A stretch of 64,000 bases of DNA, from positions 94,529 to 158,528 of the forward strand of contig NZ_JBEFLP010000003.1 in assembly GCF_040149665.1 (NCBI RefSeq). The letters are read 5' to 3'. The notes under the pieces were generated by a model. The model made no database searches. It saw nothing but the letters and a program-made list of their open reading frames with translations, and was not told where the DNA came from. The translations under genes were made by a program, and so were the position numbers. Below are positions 43,642-52,481 of this stretch, piece by piece (the stretch's first letter is position 1; each line of letters opens with the position of its first letter). Source of the stretch: Sulfitobacter sp. HNIBRBA3233. Its GTDB lineage: Bacteria > Pseudomonadota > Alphaproteobacteria > Rhodobacterales > Rhodobacteraceae.

Positions 43642-44397
43642 ATGCGTTTCGAATTCAAAAACCTCCCTCTGGTGGCCTTTTTAGCTCTCGCCTTGACCGG
43701 CCCAACAGTTCCGACGCAAGCACGCGCCCAAACCTATCAGATCGATTGTGCCATCCTGCTTTGTTTGTCCGGTGGATGGCCAGCTTCCGTGCCCTGCGCC
43801 CGCGCACGGGCCGAGTTCATCCGGCGCATAACTCCATGGCCGGTGGAGCCGCCGCTTCAGATTTGGCGCTGCCCGATGGGTGCATCTTACGATGGACCTG
43901 CTAGATCGCGGCCCACGGACCGGATCTTCGATGCCCTATATGGTGGTTCAGGAACCCCTCCAAACTCCCCAGCCCCGCTCTTCGAGCAGGCAGCCAGGGC
44001 AGGCGGGATGCTTGGGCCTAAAGGCTCCAACGCGGCTTGGGACAACCTCGTAAGGGCTGATTACGCTCTCCAGCTCGTGGAAGACCGAGCCGACATCGAT
44101 ATCAGCGGGCCGGAATTCAATTTCGTGCGCTCCATTCGCGTCTTTGACGTTCGTTATGCCCGCCAGCACGAATCTGGGCGAGATGGCGACTGCAACCGCA
44201 GCGCCGTCGTTTTCCTCGGCACCTATGGGATCCAGGGCGATTTTTCGTGGAGGTCGTCGTCACCCGCAGCGCTTCCTGCGGCGCATGCCGGTCTTGAGAG
44301 ATGGGGCGAGCACTGCCCAAGCATTTTTCACAGATCCGTCTTTGTGGAGTGGCATGACTACAGCGGGAATTACGGTTTCGAGCAGGTCAATTACTGA
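43642..44397 (+). CDS. Secreted hypothetical protein near type IV secretion cluster
   Basis: A 251-residue exported protein (signal ~30, cleavage near ARAQT). A Cys-containing N-terminal part (DCAILLCLSGGWP, FIRRITPWP, WRCPMG) resembles proteins I associate with alphaproteobacterial transfer loci. The C-terminal half has paired Cys (DGDCNRS, EHCPS). No catalytic motif is recognised. It is probably a periplasmic component encoded with the secretion system. Confidence 0.6.
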   Translation: MRFEFKNLPLVAFLALALTGPTVPTQARAQTYQIDCAILLCLSGGWPASVPCARARAEFIRRITPWPVEPPLQIWRCPMGASYDGPARSRPTDRIFDALYGGSGTPPNSPAPLFEQAARAGGMLGPKGSNAAWDNLVRADYALQLVEDRADIDISGPEFNFVRSIRVFDVRYARQHESGRDGDCNRSAVVFLGTYGIQGDFSWRSSSPAALPAAHAGLERWGEHCPSIFHRSVFVEWHDYSGNYGFEQVNY

Positions 44398-44500
44398 CTG
44401 CTGAGCTGCTACGACCTCGCGCAGAGCCTTGTACGAAATTAAACCTGGAATGCAGGAAAAACCACACAATTCAGGGCCATAAAGGCCATAATCTTCCAAG

Positions 44501-44725
44501 TCAGTCGTAGCGACAATTCAGCTGCATGAGAGACGCGAAGTCGATTTCAGCTTTATCGGCATCGCTAAGATCCGGGTAAATCCTTGAGACGCGCTGTGGG
44601 CCATGCATGTCCCACCGGATTGCCAGAGCACCTGTGTTCCAGCGATATACCCAGCCGACAATGGTTTCTTCATCGGCCGCAATCAAATTGGCGATCGCGA
44701 CGCCTTCGACCTCATTTTCGTTCAC
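44501..44725 (-). CDS. Small acidic hypothetical protein
   Basis: A 74-residue protein, start GTG 44725 with AGGAAG about 10 nt upstream. It is acidic with a WVYRWNTGALAIRW core and a DLSDADKAEIDF helix. No family is recognised. It lies between the VirB-linked periplasmic gene and a small XRE regulator. Confidence 0.5.
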   Translation of the reverse strand: MNENEVEGVAIANLIAADEETIVGWVYRWNTGALAIRWDMHGPQRVSRIYPDLSDADKAEIDFASLMQLNCRYD

Positions 44726-44891
44726 TGTTTACTGACTTCCTGCAATTTGGCGTTGCGGATAGCAGCTCAGATACAAATAGTTTGCTGCAACCGTATGCCG
44801 GGCCTCGTTAAAATCGGTTACTGTTCGTCCTCGCGGTAGGGAATTCACACCGGGAGAAGTCACCTCCCGTGTTCTCGATTGATGAAATCGC

Positions 44892-45149
44892 TTAAATCCT
44901 GTGGTCGGGCTCCGTGGCGGCTTCGACGATCGCCAAGACATCGAACGGGTCAAAGCCGATGGCGCGCGCCAGAACGACCAGTTCGACGACGTCGATCCGG
45001 CGTTCGCCGCTCTCAATGCGCGCCACGAGAGATTGATGGCACTTGAGCCTGTCCGCCAAGTCGTCCTGGCCCAAGCCTGCGCTTTTGCGCGCGTCGACCA
45101 ACGCCTGGCAGAGTGCCACCTGCCCTTTGCTTCTGATTGTTTTTGCCAC
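44892..45149 (-). CDS. Small XRE-family DNA-binding regulator
   Basis: An 85-residue protein that is essentially one helix-turn-helix (LVDARKSAGLGQDDLADRL, HQSLVARIESGERRID). A 9-bp-arm inverted repeat directly upstream of its start suggests autoregulation. It could act as a transfer-control repressor of the type IV secretion cluster, which is inference from position. Confidence 0.87.
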   Translation of the reverse strand: MAKTIRSKGQVALCQALVDARKSAGLGQDDLADRLKCHQSLVARIESGERRIDVVELVVLARAIGFDPFDVLAIVEAATEPDHRI

Positions 45150-45150
45150 G

Positions 45151-45171
45151 CGTCACAAACCTTTTGTGACG
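45151..45171. promoter_or_regulatory. Inverted repeat operator upstream of XRE gene
   Basis: CGTCACAAA (45151-45159) and TTTGTGACG (45163-45171) flank CCT. The dyad is one base upstream of the XRE gene start (45149, leftward), the right place for autorepression. Confidence 0.7.
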
Positions 45172-45273
45172 TCGCTAGCGGATGAAATCTGTTATCTAAA
45201 AAGTAGATATTTGAAGGTGTTATCGGCGTCTGGTTTCCACGGGCTGCTAGTCTGATGTTCCCGAGGCTGCCCA

Positions 45274-45567
45274 TCAATCCCCTACCAATTGCAGAAATCG
45301 GCCATAGTCCTCGCTGACTTCCCGCGCTTCTTCGAACGCGCGGGCACGTTCACTGTCGAGGCAACGGAAATAGCTCTGGATATCCTGGATGTAATTTTCG
45401 AAGTCGCTGCGAATGATAGCCGCATAGTCCCGCGCGGCCTGCGAATCGCTTGGCAGGAAGGGACGAGGTGGAGCGAAGCAAGATTCCGCCAAAACCGGCC
45501 CGGGAACGCAGATCAGAAGGGCCAGAGCTTGCAAAGGGAGCAGGCATATCAACCTCGGGTTTCTCAA
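45274..45567 (-). CDS. Small secreted protein with two Cys
   Basis: About 97 residues starting at TTG 45567, with AAGGAG 9 nt upstream. The GTG at 45594 lies inside a palindrome and lacks an RBS. A signal peptide (LLPLQALALLICVPGPVLA) precedes a helical body with AESCFAPPRPF and SYFRCLDSERARAFEEA. Similar small helical periplasmic proteins are common near VirB loci. Function unknown. Confidence 0.6.
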   Translation of the reverse strand: MRNPRLICLLPLQALALLICVPGPVLAESCFAPPRPFLPSDSQAARDYAAIIRSDFENYIQDIQSYFRCLDSERARAFEEAREVSEDYGRFLQLVGD

Positions 45568-45586
45568 ACCTGTTATCTCCTTGATC

Positions 45587-45614
45587 GCGGACACTAGCCG
45601 TGACTAGTGTCCGC
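45587..45614. repeat. Perfect 11-bp-arm palindrome between divergent genes
   Basis: GCGGACACTAG (45587-45597) pairs with CTAGTGTCCGC (45604-45614) around CCGTGA. It lies between the leftward gene (start 45567) and the rightward genes (from 45736). It may be an operator for both. Confidence 0.65.
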
Positions 45615-45735
45615 GTGACCAAACTACAGCTAATCCGCAATATTACACCTTGCGGTTGAAAGTATACTATCGTAACTCTGGGCTTCAAGTGGAAATGCCT
45701 AGAGTCGCGCCATTGAAGAAAGCGTGAGCCGGGCC

Positions 45736-46104
45736 ATGAACTGGGACATCGAAGCACCAAATGTGGTTACGGAAGCTAGGTTCCGCGAGCTCGTGGAAAG
45801 CGGCTATAGCGCAGAAATCCTGTGCCAGGAGTCGGCACACAAGAAGGGCCCCAGCTATTACGGGGTCTGGATCATGCGCGTTGTCTCTGATGACGGGGTG
45901 GAAAAGCTACTCGTCACCGCCCGCACGCGGACGACCTACAACGATATCAAGATCCGCGAATTCAAGACGATCTCCGGCGTGGTGTCTTTCTTCATTGGCC
46001 TTGGCTTTGCGCATGTCGACCTGCCGCTCGAGGCGGGTACAAGCCGTACGCATAAACTCGCCCCGCCAGACAAAGCCCCATCAGACAAGGGCGCTGGCAA
46101 CTAA
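45736..46104 (+). CDS. Hypothetical protein preceding the VirB cluster
   Basis: A 122-residue soluble protein, ATG 45736 (GTG 45724 is an alternative). KKGPSYYGVWIMRVV and ARTRTTYNDIKIREFKT give an alpha/beta domain, followed by a Pro/Lys-rich tail. No family recognised. It overlaps the 5' end of the lytic transglycosylase gene. Confidence 0.6.
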   Translation: MNWDIEAPNVVTEARFRELVESGYSAEILCQESAHKKGPSYYGVWIMRVVSDDGVEKLLVTARTRTTYNDIKIREFKTISGVVSFFIGLGFAHVDLPLEAGTSRTHKLAPPDKAPSDKGAGN

Positions 46105-46768
46105 CCTTGTCTGTCTCTGGCTGGTCGCCGTGCCAGCCTCAGCGCAAATGGTCCTGGTCATGGAGAGCGACGGCTCTCTGACCCCATCCCGGTCTCAGAG
46201 CGGTTTTGCCCGGAACTATAATGACGGCATCGGTCAGGGATCGGCGTCCGATGGTTTGGCCATTCTTGGTGAGACTGAAGCAGCGCCCAAACCTGACGCG
46301 CTGAGGTTTGCAGCGTTCGCCCAGCCAGCACCCTTGCCCCGCGCAGACGTTCTCTCGGGCATCGAGGCAACGGCCCTGCGCTATGCCAGCCATCCCGGCC
46401 TACGGCGCGCAGAGCTATCCGTCACGGATTGGATGAGCCTTTACCGCGCCAATATCGAGGTGGAGAGCGCCTATCGGCAGGACGCGATCTCGAGCGCCGG
46501 TGCCATTGGCCTTGGTCAATTGATGCCAGCGACGGCGCGTGATCTGGGCGTCGACCCGCGTGATCCGCTGCAGAACCTTGACGGCTCCGCCCGCTACCTC
46601 GCGATGATGCTGGAGACGTTCGGCGATCCGCATCTAGCGCTGGCGGCCTACAACGCGGGGCCGGACGCCGTGCGCCAACACGGTGGCATTCCCCCTTACC
46701 GAGAAACCCAGAACCACGTGGCCCGCGTCATGGCCGTCGTGGCCCGATTGGAAGGATCAAATTCATGA
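46013..46768 (+). CDS. virB1: VirB1-like lytic transglycosylase
   Basis: The mature part has an SLT domain with NIEVESAYRQDAISSAGAIG (catalytic Glu ~148) and AYNAGPDAV. It makes local openings in peptidoglycan for the secretion apparatus. A signal-like stretch (LVCLWLVAVPASAQ) lies just after the neighbour's stop, but no ATG, GTG or TTG precedes it closely. ATG 46013, well inside the previous gene, or CTG ~46093 are the options. The end overlaps virB2 by 4 nt. Confidence 0.8.
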   Translation: MSTCRSRRVQAVRINSPRQTKPHQTRALATNLVCLWLVAVPASAQMVLVMESDGSLTPSRSQSGFARNYNDGIGQGSASDGLAILGETEAAPKPDALRFAAFAQPAPLPRADVLSGIEATALRYASHPGLRRAELSVTDWMSLYRANIEVESAYRQDAISSAGAIGLGQLMPATARDLGVDPRDPLQNLDGSARYLAMMLETFGDPHLALAAYNAGPDAVRQHGGIPPYRETQNHVARVMAVVARLEGSNS

Positions 46769-47058
46769 AACAGATTTCACACCTCTTTGTCGCCTCGCTG
46801 GCGCTATTCCTGCTGATTGCCGAACCCGCCCTCGCCCAGAGCATTGATCTCTCCCCGATCCAGAGCCTGTTGCAGGGCATCGTCGATGCGCTGACCGGCC
46901 CACTTGGCGTTGTCATCGCGACGCTTGCCGTTCTCGGGGTCTTTCTCAGCTGGTTCTTCAACATCATCGATCTGCGCCAGGCGCTTTGGGTGCTTGTCGG
47001 CATCGCCGGTGTTGCGGCAGCCCCCACGATTGTTGCTGCGGTCTTTGCCGGTGGCTGA
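46765..47058 (+). CDS. virB2: VirB2-like pilin (TrbC/VirB2)
   Basis: A 97-residue pilin: long signal sequence (~24), short polar stretch, then two hydrophobic helices (PLGVVIATLAVLGVFLSWF and QALWVLVGIAGVAAAPTIV). These features define VirB2/TrbC major pilins. The gene overlaps virB1 and virB3. Confidence 0.88.
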   Translation: MKQISHLFVASLALFLLIAEPALAQSIDLSPIQSLLQGIVDALTGPLGVVIATLAVLGVFLSWFFNIIDLRQALWVLVGIAGVAAAPTIVAAVFAGG

Positions 47059-47329
47059 ACGCTCGCCCCTCTTTCTTGGGCTCGTGCGCCCGCCGAAGCT
47101 TCTGGGCCTGCCCATCATGTACGCGATGGTCTGGCTCTTTGGCTCGGTGCTCCTGTTCGTCTGGGTCCAGCATATCGCGGTGCTGGCTGTCGCGGCCCTG
47201 CTCTATCCGGTGCTTTGGAAGGCCGCCGATTGGGACCCGCGCTTCATCGACGTGATGATGACGGCGCTGCAGGAGACACCGCCCACGCGCAACCGGTCCA
47301 TCCACGGCGGGGACAGCTATGCCCCGTGA
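47051..47329 (+). CDS. virB3: VirB3-like inner-membrane protein
   Basis: A 92-residue protein starting at GTG 47051, 8 nt inside virB2. The SPLFLGLVRPPKLLGLP opening and two adjacent helices (~25-65) are typical of VirB3, which works with VirB4. Confidence 0.85.
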   Translation: MAERSPLFLGLVRPPKLLGLPIMYAMVWLFGSVLLFVWVQHIAVLAVAALLYPVLWKAADWDPRFIDVMMTALQETPPTRNRSIHGGDSYAP

Positions 47330-49694
47330 TGACGCCCGTGATGCAGCGCTCGATCCCCGCACGATGACGCCAGAGTGGTATGCGCGCGAGACCCGCCTTG
47401 CGCATATGCTGCCCTATGTGAGCCTCGTCGACGACCAGACCGTGCGCACCCGGGTCAACGAGCTCTTCCGCTGCATCCGGCTCGAGGGGATCAACAGCTA
47501 CACGACCGACGATGCCTATCTCGACAAGGTGACGGCACTTTTTGCCCGCATCGTCGCGCAGCTCGGGCCGGAATTCAGCTATTACGTCCACAAGGTCTCC
47601 AAGGCCATCAGACCGGATCTGGACCCAATTCGTGGGGACAGCTTTGCAGGCGAGGTCGACCGGCGCTGGCGCGCGAAACTCGAGACCAGCGGGCTCCGCG
47701 ACAAAACACTGACGCTCACCGTCATTCACCGCCCGCCCCCGAAAAGCCTCCTGCCGTTCCTCAGCCGCAGCGCACCGGACCGCCTGAGAGAGGAAACCCG
47801 CAAACGCCTGCAGCGACTGGGCGAGGCCGTGAACGTCTTTCTGTCTGGCCTCGCCGAGCTGAAGCCGCGCTTGCTGTCGGCCGCATCGGGGGAATTGGTG
47901 GGGTTTCTGGGCGCGCTGAACACAGGCACCGAGCTGCCGCTCTACCCGGCAAACACCTACGGCTTTTTGTCCTTCAACGTCGCCAATACCCGCGTGACGT
48001 TTCACGGAGACCATTTCGAGCTCTCCGAAGGCGTCGTGGGGCATCGCTCCGGCAAGAGTTTCACCATCGGGGAATACTCGGAAGGCACCTCCTGCACCAT
48101 GTTCGACATGCTGAACCTGCCGGTCGACATGATCGTCACCCATTCCTTCACGCCGATCAATTCGAACCTCATGGCGGGCCGTATCAAGCGGCAAAAGCGC
48201 CAGATGCAGGCCAGCCAGGACGCGGCCCTCTCGCTCCTGGAAGCCCTCGACATCGCCGCCGATGATCTCGAGGCCAAGCGCCAGAGCTTCGGCGAGCATC
48301 ATATGGTCGTGACGCTCTTTTGCGACACGCTCGAAGAGCTGCAGACGCTCAGCGCCGAAATCGTGAACGCCGCCGCGACCGAGGGCGTGAAAATGATTGG
48401 CGAGCGGGTCGCGGCCAAGGCGCATTACCTCAGCCAGCACCCCGGCAACCAGCCCAAGCGAGTCCGCGCCAGTGCCGTCACCAATCGCAACTTTGCAGAT
48501 TTCGCGGCCTTCCACCGAACGCAGCTCGGCAAACCCGCAGCACTTACCCCCTGGGGCCGGGTCATCACCTATCTGCCCACGCCGGAGCAGAGCGCCTACC
48601 GGTTTTCCTATCACGAGCAGGGATCGCCCGACAAAGAACCGACCAGCGGCCATACCCTGATCATGGGACGACCCGGGTCGGGCAAATCGGTGCTGTCCGC
48701 CTTCCTGATGACCCAAGCCCGTCGAGCAGGGGCGCGGATCTTCGTCTTCGATTACCGTCTTGGTATGGAGATGGCGGTCCGCGCCAATGGCGGGCGCTAC
48801 GCGTCCCTGAACGCCGGCCAGCCCACGGGTCTCAATCCGCTCTGGACCGAGACCGATGCGCGCGGCACCGCCTGGCTCTCGGACTGGCTCACAACGCTGC
48901 TCTACCGCGCCGACAAACCCCTGACCCCGGCGCAGACCAACCGCATCCAGGAGGTCGTGCGCCAGAACGCGCAGGCCACCAACCCCGCCTTGCGGAACTG
49001 GCGGGATTTCGCATCGCTGTTCGTCTCCACCGATGATGGCGGCGATCTGCACCAGCGCCTGCTCGAATGGACCGAGGACGGCCGCTATGGCTGGATCTTC
49101 GGGCAGAGCCTCGAGGACACCTTCTCGCTCAAGGGCGATGTGGTGGGCTTCGATCTGACCGGCATTCTCGACAGCGAGGCCGACAAGGAACGGATGGCCG
49201 TCCTCTCCTATCTCTTCCGGCGGGTCGAGCGGGAGATCGAGGACCGCCGCCCCACCATCATCGTGATCGACGAAGCCTGGAAGGCGCTCGACAACGCGTA
49301 TTTCGCCGAGCGGCTGTCGAACTGGCTGGTGACAGCGCGCAAGCAGAACACCGTCGCGGTGATGATGACGCAATACGCAAGCCAGCTTGAGCGCACCCGG
49401 ACCGGCAAGACCATCGTCGAGGCCGTGCCGACGCAGATCCTACTGCCCAATATCCGCGCCAGTGCCTCGGACTACGCCATGCTGAACCTCACGGAGAAGG
49501 AACTCGACGTCCTTCTCAACACTGGCAGCAACAGCCGCTTGGCGCTGATCCGTGACGATCAGGGCTCGATCGTGGTCGATGCCGATCTGAGCGCCCTTGG
49601 TCCCACACTCACCATCCTTGGCGGCATGGAGAAAGGCGAGGCGCTCGTCGGCGCCGATTACCGCGACCGCCCAGATTTTTGGAGGCTTTCATGA
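47319..49694 (+). CDS. virB4: VirB4-like secretion ATPase
   Basis: A 791-residue ATPase. The CagE/VirB4 N-terminal domain spans to ~400. Walker A GRPGSGKS is at ~449 and Walker B IIVIDEAWKAL at ~646. It energises pilus assembly and substrate passage at the inner membrane. Its ATG overlaps virB3 by 11 nt and its stop overlaps the lipoprotein gene by 4 nt. Confidence 0.94.
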   Translation: MPRDDARDAALDPRTMTPEWYARETRLAHMLPYVSLVDDQTVRTRVNELFRCIRLEGINSYTTDDAYLDKVTALFARIVAQLGPEFSYYVHKVSKAIRPDLDPIRGDSFAGEVDRRWRAKLETSGLRDKTLTLTVIHRPPPKSLLPFLSRSAPDRLREETRKRLQRLGEAVNVFLSGLAELKPRLLSAASGELVGFLGALNTGTELPLYPANTYGFLSFNVANTRVTFHGDHFELSEGVVGHRSGKSFTIGEYSEGTSCTMFDMLNLPVDMIVTHSFTPINSNLMAGRIKRQKRQMQASQDAALSLLEALDIAADDLEAKRQSFGEHHMVVTLFCDTLEELQTLSAEIVNAAATEGVKMIGERVAAKAHYLSQHPGNQPKRVRASAVTNRNFADFAAFHRTQLGKPAALTPWGRVITYLPTPEQSAYRFSYHEQGSPDKEPTSGHTLIMGRPGSGKSVLSAFLMTQARRAGARIFVFDYRLGMEMAVRANGGRYASLNAGQPTGLNPLWTETDARGTAWLSDWLTTLLYRADKPLTPAQTNRIQEVVRQNAQATNPALRNWRDFASLFVSTDDGGDLHQRLLEWTEDGRYGWIFGQSLEDTFSLKGDVVGFDLTGILDSEADKERMAVLSYLFRRVEREIEDRRPTIIVIDEAWKALDNAYFAERLSNWLVTARKQNTVAVMMTQYASQLERTRTGKTIVEAVPTQILLPNIRASASDYAMLNLTEKELDVLLNTGSNSRLALIRDDQGSIVVDADLSALGPTLTILGGMEKGEALVGADYRDRPDFWRLS

Positions 49695-49858
49695 TCCGTA
49701 TTCTTGTCGCTTTGGCTGCGCTCGGCGCGCTGGCCTCCTGCACCCAGTATCGGGAGCCGCAGGCCAATTGCTTTTCCTTTCTCGCCTCGACGGCAGCGAC
49801 AGCCCAGGATTGCCACTTCGCACCGCTCGGCGCGCCGGAGGGCGACGTTGAAGTCTAG
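49691..49858 (+). CDS. VirB7-like small lipoprotein
   Basis: A 55-residue lipoprotein (lipobox ALASC, ~residue 17) with further Cys in QANCFSF and AQDCHF. Start ATG 49691 is coupled to virB4 by ATGA. VirB7 is a small lipoprotein that stabilises VirB9 by disulfides, so size, lipobox and extra Cys fit. It is easily overlooked because it is short. Confidence 0.75.
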   Translation: MIRILVALAALGALASCTQYREPQANCFSFLASTAATAQDCHFAPLGAPEGDVEV

Positions 49859-51002
49859 CCTGCCTCATATCCTCGCGTTTTGCCTGCTGCCCGGTCTCGC
49901 CTTGTCTCAAGGCGTGCCGACCAATGACAGTGGGCTGACCGCGCGTGACATCGTCGAGACAGGCGATCGCGAGGCAGACTTGGCTGTTCAGGCCGACAAG
50001 CTTGCAGTGCGCGAACTCATCGCCGAGATCGAACGGGAGCAGCTGGAAACCCTCCGACGCATCCTCGATGCCCAGACCAGCTTCGGCGGTCAGGGACTGC
50101 CCGCCATGGTCTCGGGGCTAGAAAACGGCAGCGGCGATCCCGACCGCGCCGTGGAAGCCGTTTATGGCACGGGCGAGATCGATCCCAATCGTGGCGGTGC
50201 GCAGATGTTCGGGGATGCGTCTGAGACCATCGAGCAACTCATCATCCGCGTGGCTCAGGAGACCAGCGGCTTTGCGGGTGTTGGCCGCGCAGGGCTCTCG
50301 CCCGTCCAGTGGCGCGCGTTGCTGCAAGCGCTGATCTGGCAGGAAAGCCGGTTTACGATTGGGGCACGGTCTCCCGTCGGCGCCTATGGTCTCACCCAGA
50401 TCATGCCTGGGACGGCCAGCGATCTGGGCATCAACCCGGAATACTATGACAGCCCCTACCTTCAGGTGCATGGCGGCGCGCGCTATCTCGCGACCCAGCT
50501 CAACACATTCGATGGCAACATCATCAACGCCCTCGCGGCCTATAACGCCGGACCCGGCCGGGTTTTCGAGTATGGCGGCGTGCCACCCTTCCGCGAGACC
50601 CAGCACTACGTGTCGGTCATCCCTGAACGCTACAATCTCTATCTAAGCCGTATCGGCGGGATCGATGCGCTTGGCACGATCGATCCGGCGCTTCTCGCCA
50701 ATGCCAACCTCTCGCTCACGGGTCATGGGGCGGCCTTTTATGGCAGCAACTCACCAGCCGCGATCCGCCAAGCCGCCCTGCGCATTTCCGACATCGTCGA
50801 ACGGATTTCCGAGACTGAAGACGTGCAGGAAAGCATCGCACTCAACACCTATGCCCGTGCCGAACTCGTGCGCCTCGTCGCTGCACGCATCCGGCTTCAG
50901 GCGGCACGCACCCGCGTGCTCTCCGCCGAAGAGCTGGCCCAGGCCAGCGCCCGCATGGCCGAAGGCGCGTTCATGGATTTTACGATCAGGGAGATTGAAT
51001 GA
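49848..51002 (+). CDS. Second lytic transglycosylase of the T4SS cluster
   Basis: A 384-residue secreted enzyme starting at TTG 49848, overlapping the lipoprotein gene by 11 nt. A signal peptide (~22) is followed by a helical region, then an SLT domain (WQESRFTIGARS, Glu ~166; AAYNAGPG ~230) and a long helical C-terminus. Its sequence differs from VirB1. Having two transglycosylases in one cluster suggests separate roles, for example one bound to VirB proteins and one soluble. Confidence 0.85.
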   Translation: MKSSLPHILAFCLLPGLALSQGVPTNDSGLTARDIVETGDREADLAVQADKLAVRELIAEIEREQLETLRRILDAQTSFGGQGLPAMVSGLENGSGDPDRAVEAVYGTGEIDPNRGGAQMFGDASETIEQLIIRVAQETSGFAGVGRAGLSPVQWRALLQALIWQESRFTIGARSPVGAYGLTQIMPGTASDLGINPEYYDSPYLQVHGGARYLATQLNTFDGNIINALAAYNAGPGRVFEYGGVPPFRETQHYVSVIPERYNLYLSRIGGIDALGTIDPALLANANLSLTGHGAAFYGSNSPAAIRQAALRISDIVERISETEDVQESIALNTYARAELVRLVAARIRLQAARTRVLSAEELAQASARMAEGAFMDFTIREIE

Positions 51003-51811
51003 TGAGACGGAAGTTTCTGAGAGCGGCCTTGGCCACAACGCTTGGAATTGGCCTGCATCTGGGAGCCCTCTCCCCTGCCGCAGCGCAGGGCGTGCCCGTC
51101 GTCGATACCCAGAACATCGCGCAAAACATCCAGCAGCTCCGGCAGATGATCGAGGACGAGATTCTGCAAAACGAGCAGCTGACGCAGCTCCGCGAACAGC
51201 TCGGCCTTCTCACGGACCAACTCGCGGAGCTGCAAAGAACCTACGAGGCCCTCACCCGCCTCGCCGAGCTTCCAGAAATCATCCGGACGGAAATGGAAGA
51301 CGAGTTGAACGGTCTGCTCGACCAAGAGTTCGGGGACATCTTCGCCACGATTGAGGCGATCAAGACTGGGGATTTCTCGGGCCTCTCGGGCTCCGGCGCA
51401 GGCGAGATCGAAACCCAGATGGATCGGGTGCTGGCCGATCTCGGATTTGACGATGACACCCTCTCGGAAATGGCCACGAGCGGCAATCCCGGGGCCAACC
51501 GCGTGGCAACACAAGCCACGACCGGCGCGCTCGTCTCGGCCGCTGCCCAGAACAGCTATGAGGACGCCGGGCAATCGCTCGAGCGGGTCGACCGCCTTGT
51601 CGGACTCATCGACGACATGGACGAACTAAAGGAAAGCATCGATCTCAACACGCGCGTGACCGCGGAGCTCGCCATTGCGCTGGTCGCTATATGGCAGCTC
51701 GAAGCCATCCAGACCGTGGGCGATGGCACGGGAGGCGTGATCGATGCCGCCACCATCGCCGAAGAACAGCGCTTCATGGATTTCACGCTGCCCGAGCTGC
51801 GGGCCGAGTGA
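50999..51811 (+). CDS. virB5: VirB5-like pilus-tip/adhesin protein
   Basis: A 270-residue secreted protein (signal ~28) that is mostly helical with coiled-coil character (IQQLRQMIEDEILQNEQLTQ). The position between VirB4 and VirB8 and the helical profile match VirB5/TrbJ proteins. ATG 50999 overlaps the preceding stop by 4 nt. Confidence 0.72.
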   Translation: MMRRKFLRAALATTLGIGLHLGALSPAAAQGVPVVDTQNIAQNIQQLRQMIEDEILQNEQLTQLREQLGLLTDQLAELQRTYEALTRLAELPEIIRTEMEDELNGLLDQEFGDIFATIEAIKTGDFSGLSGSGAGEIETQMDRVLADLGFDDDTLSEMATSGNPGANRVATQATTGALVSAAAQNSYEDAGQSLERVDRLVGLIDDMDELKESIDLNTRVTAELAIALVAIWQLEAIQTVGDGTGGVIDAATIAEEQRFMDFTLPELRAE

Positions 51812-51827
51812 GTGCGGGGTGTGACGC

Positions 51828-52481
51828 GTGGCGAGTGAACAAGAGATCATCGAGGAAGAGCTGGTCTATGGTGCCCTGCGCCGTGAACGGCTTTGGCAGC
51901 GTCTTGGCCTGATAGGCCTTGTCTTCGGCATCATCGGCTGTCTGAGCGCGGCAGCTGTCTCGATCCTGGATGTCGACCCGCCCCCCGTCGTTGTCCCCTA
52001 TGATCCCGCCACCGGCTTTGCACTCCCCGAAGCCTCGGTGGGCGCCTCCTCGGTGACCGCCAACCAGGCGATCATCGAGGCGGAGGTGTTCCGCTATGTG
52101 ACCGACCGGGAGGTCTATAACCAGCTCGACAACGATCTGCGCATCCGCAGCGTCCTGCGCCGCTCGGACGGAGCTGCCGAGAGCGGGCTGCGCCAGATCT
52201 GGAACAGCGCCAACGAGAATTACCCGCCGACGGTCTATGGCCCCAATGCCCGGCTCGACGTGGAAATCCTCAGCATCAACCGGATCGGAACCAACCGCGC
52301 GACGGTCCGCCTGCGCAAGCGTCTGACCTCCATCAACGGCACCCAAACCGGGCTCTTCACCGCGACCCTTCTCTTCGAGTTCCGCCCCGAGACCCGCCGC
52401 TCCATCGACGAGGTCTGGACCAATCCATTCGGCTTCACGGTCCTCGAATATTCCATCCGCTCCGACAGATTGGAGAATTGA
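51828..52481 (+). CDS. virB8: VirB8-like assembly protein
   Basis: A 217-residue inner-membrane protein with one helix (~25-47) and a periplasmic NTF2-like domain (~65-217). RATVRLRKRL and NPFGFTVLEYSI are typical of VirB8. The start is GTG 51828. It nucleates the core complex. Confidence 0.85.
   Translation: MASEQEIIEEELVYGALRRERLWQRLGLIGLVFGIIGCLSAAAVSILDVDPPPVVVPYDPATGFALPEASVGASSVTANQAIIEAEVFRYVTDREVYNQLDNDLRIRSVLRRSDGAAESGLRQIWNSANENYPPTVYGPNARLDVEILSINRIGTNRATVRLRKRLTSINGTQTGLFTATLLFEFRPETRRSIDEVWTNPFGFTVLEYSIRSDRLEN

Noticed and set aside
47244..49373. Long leftward open frame of about 709 codons
   Set aside because: It is antisense to virB4, which has clear Walker motifs and overlaps its neighbours; the antisense frame has no RBS or domain.
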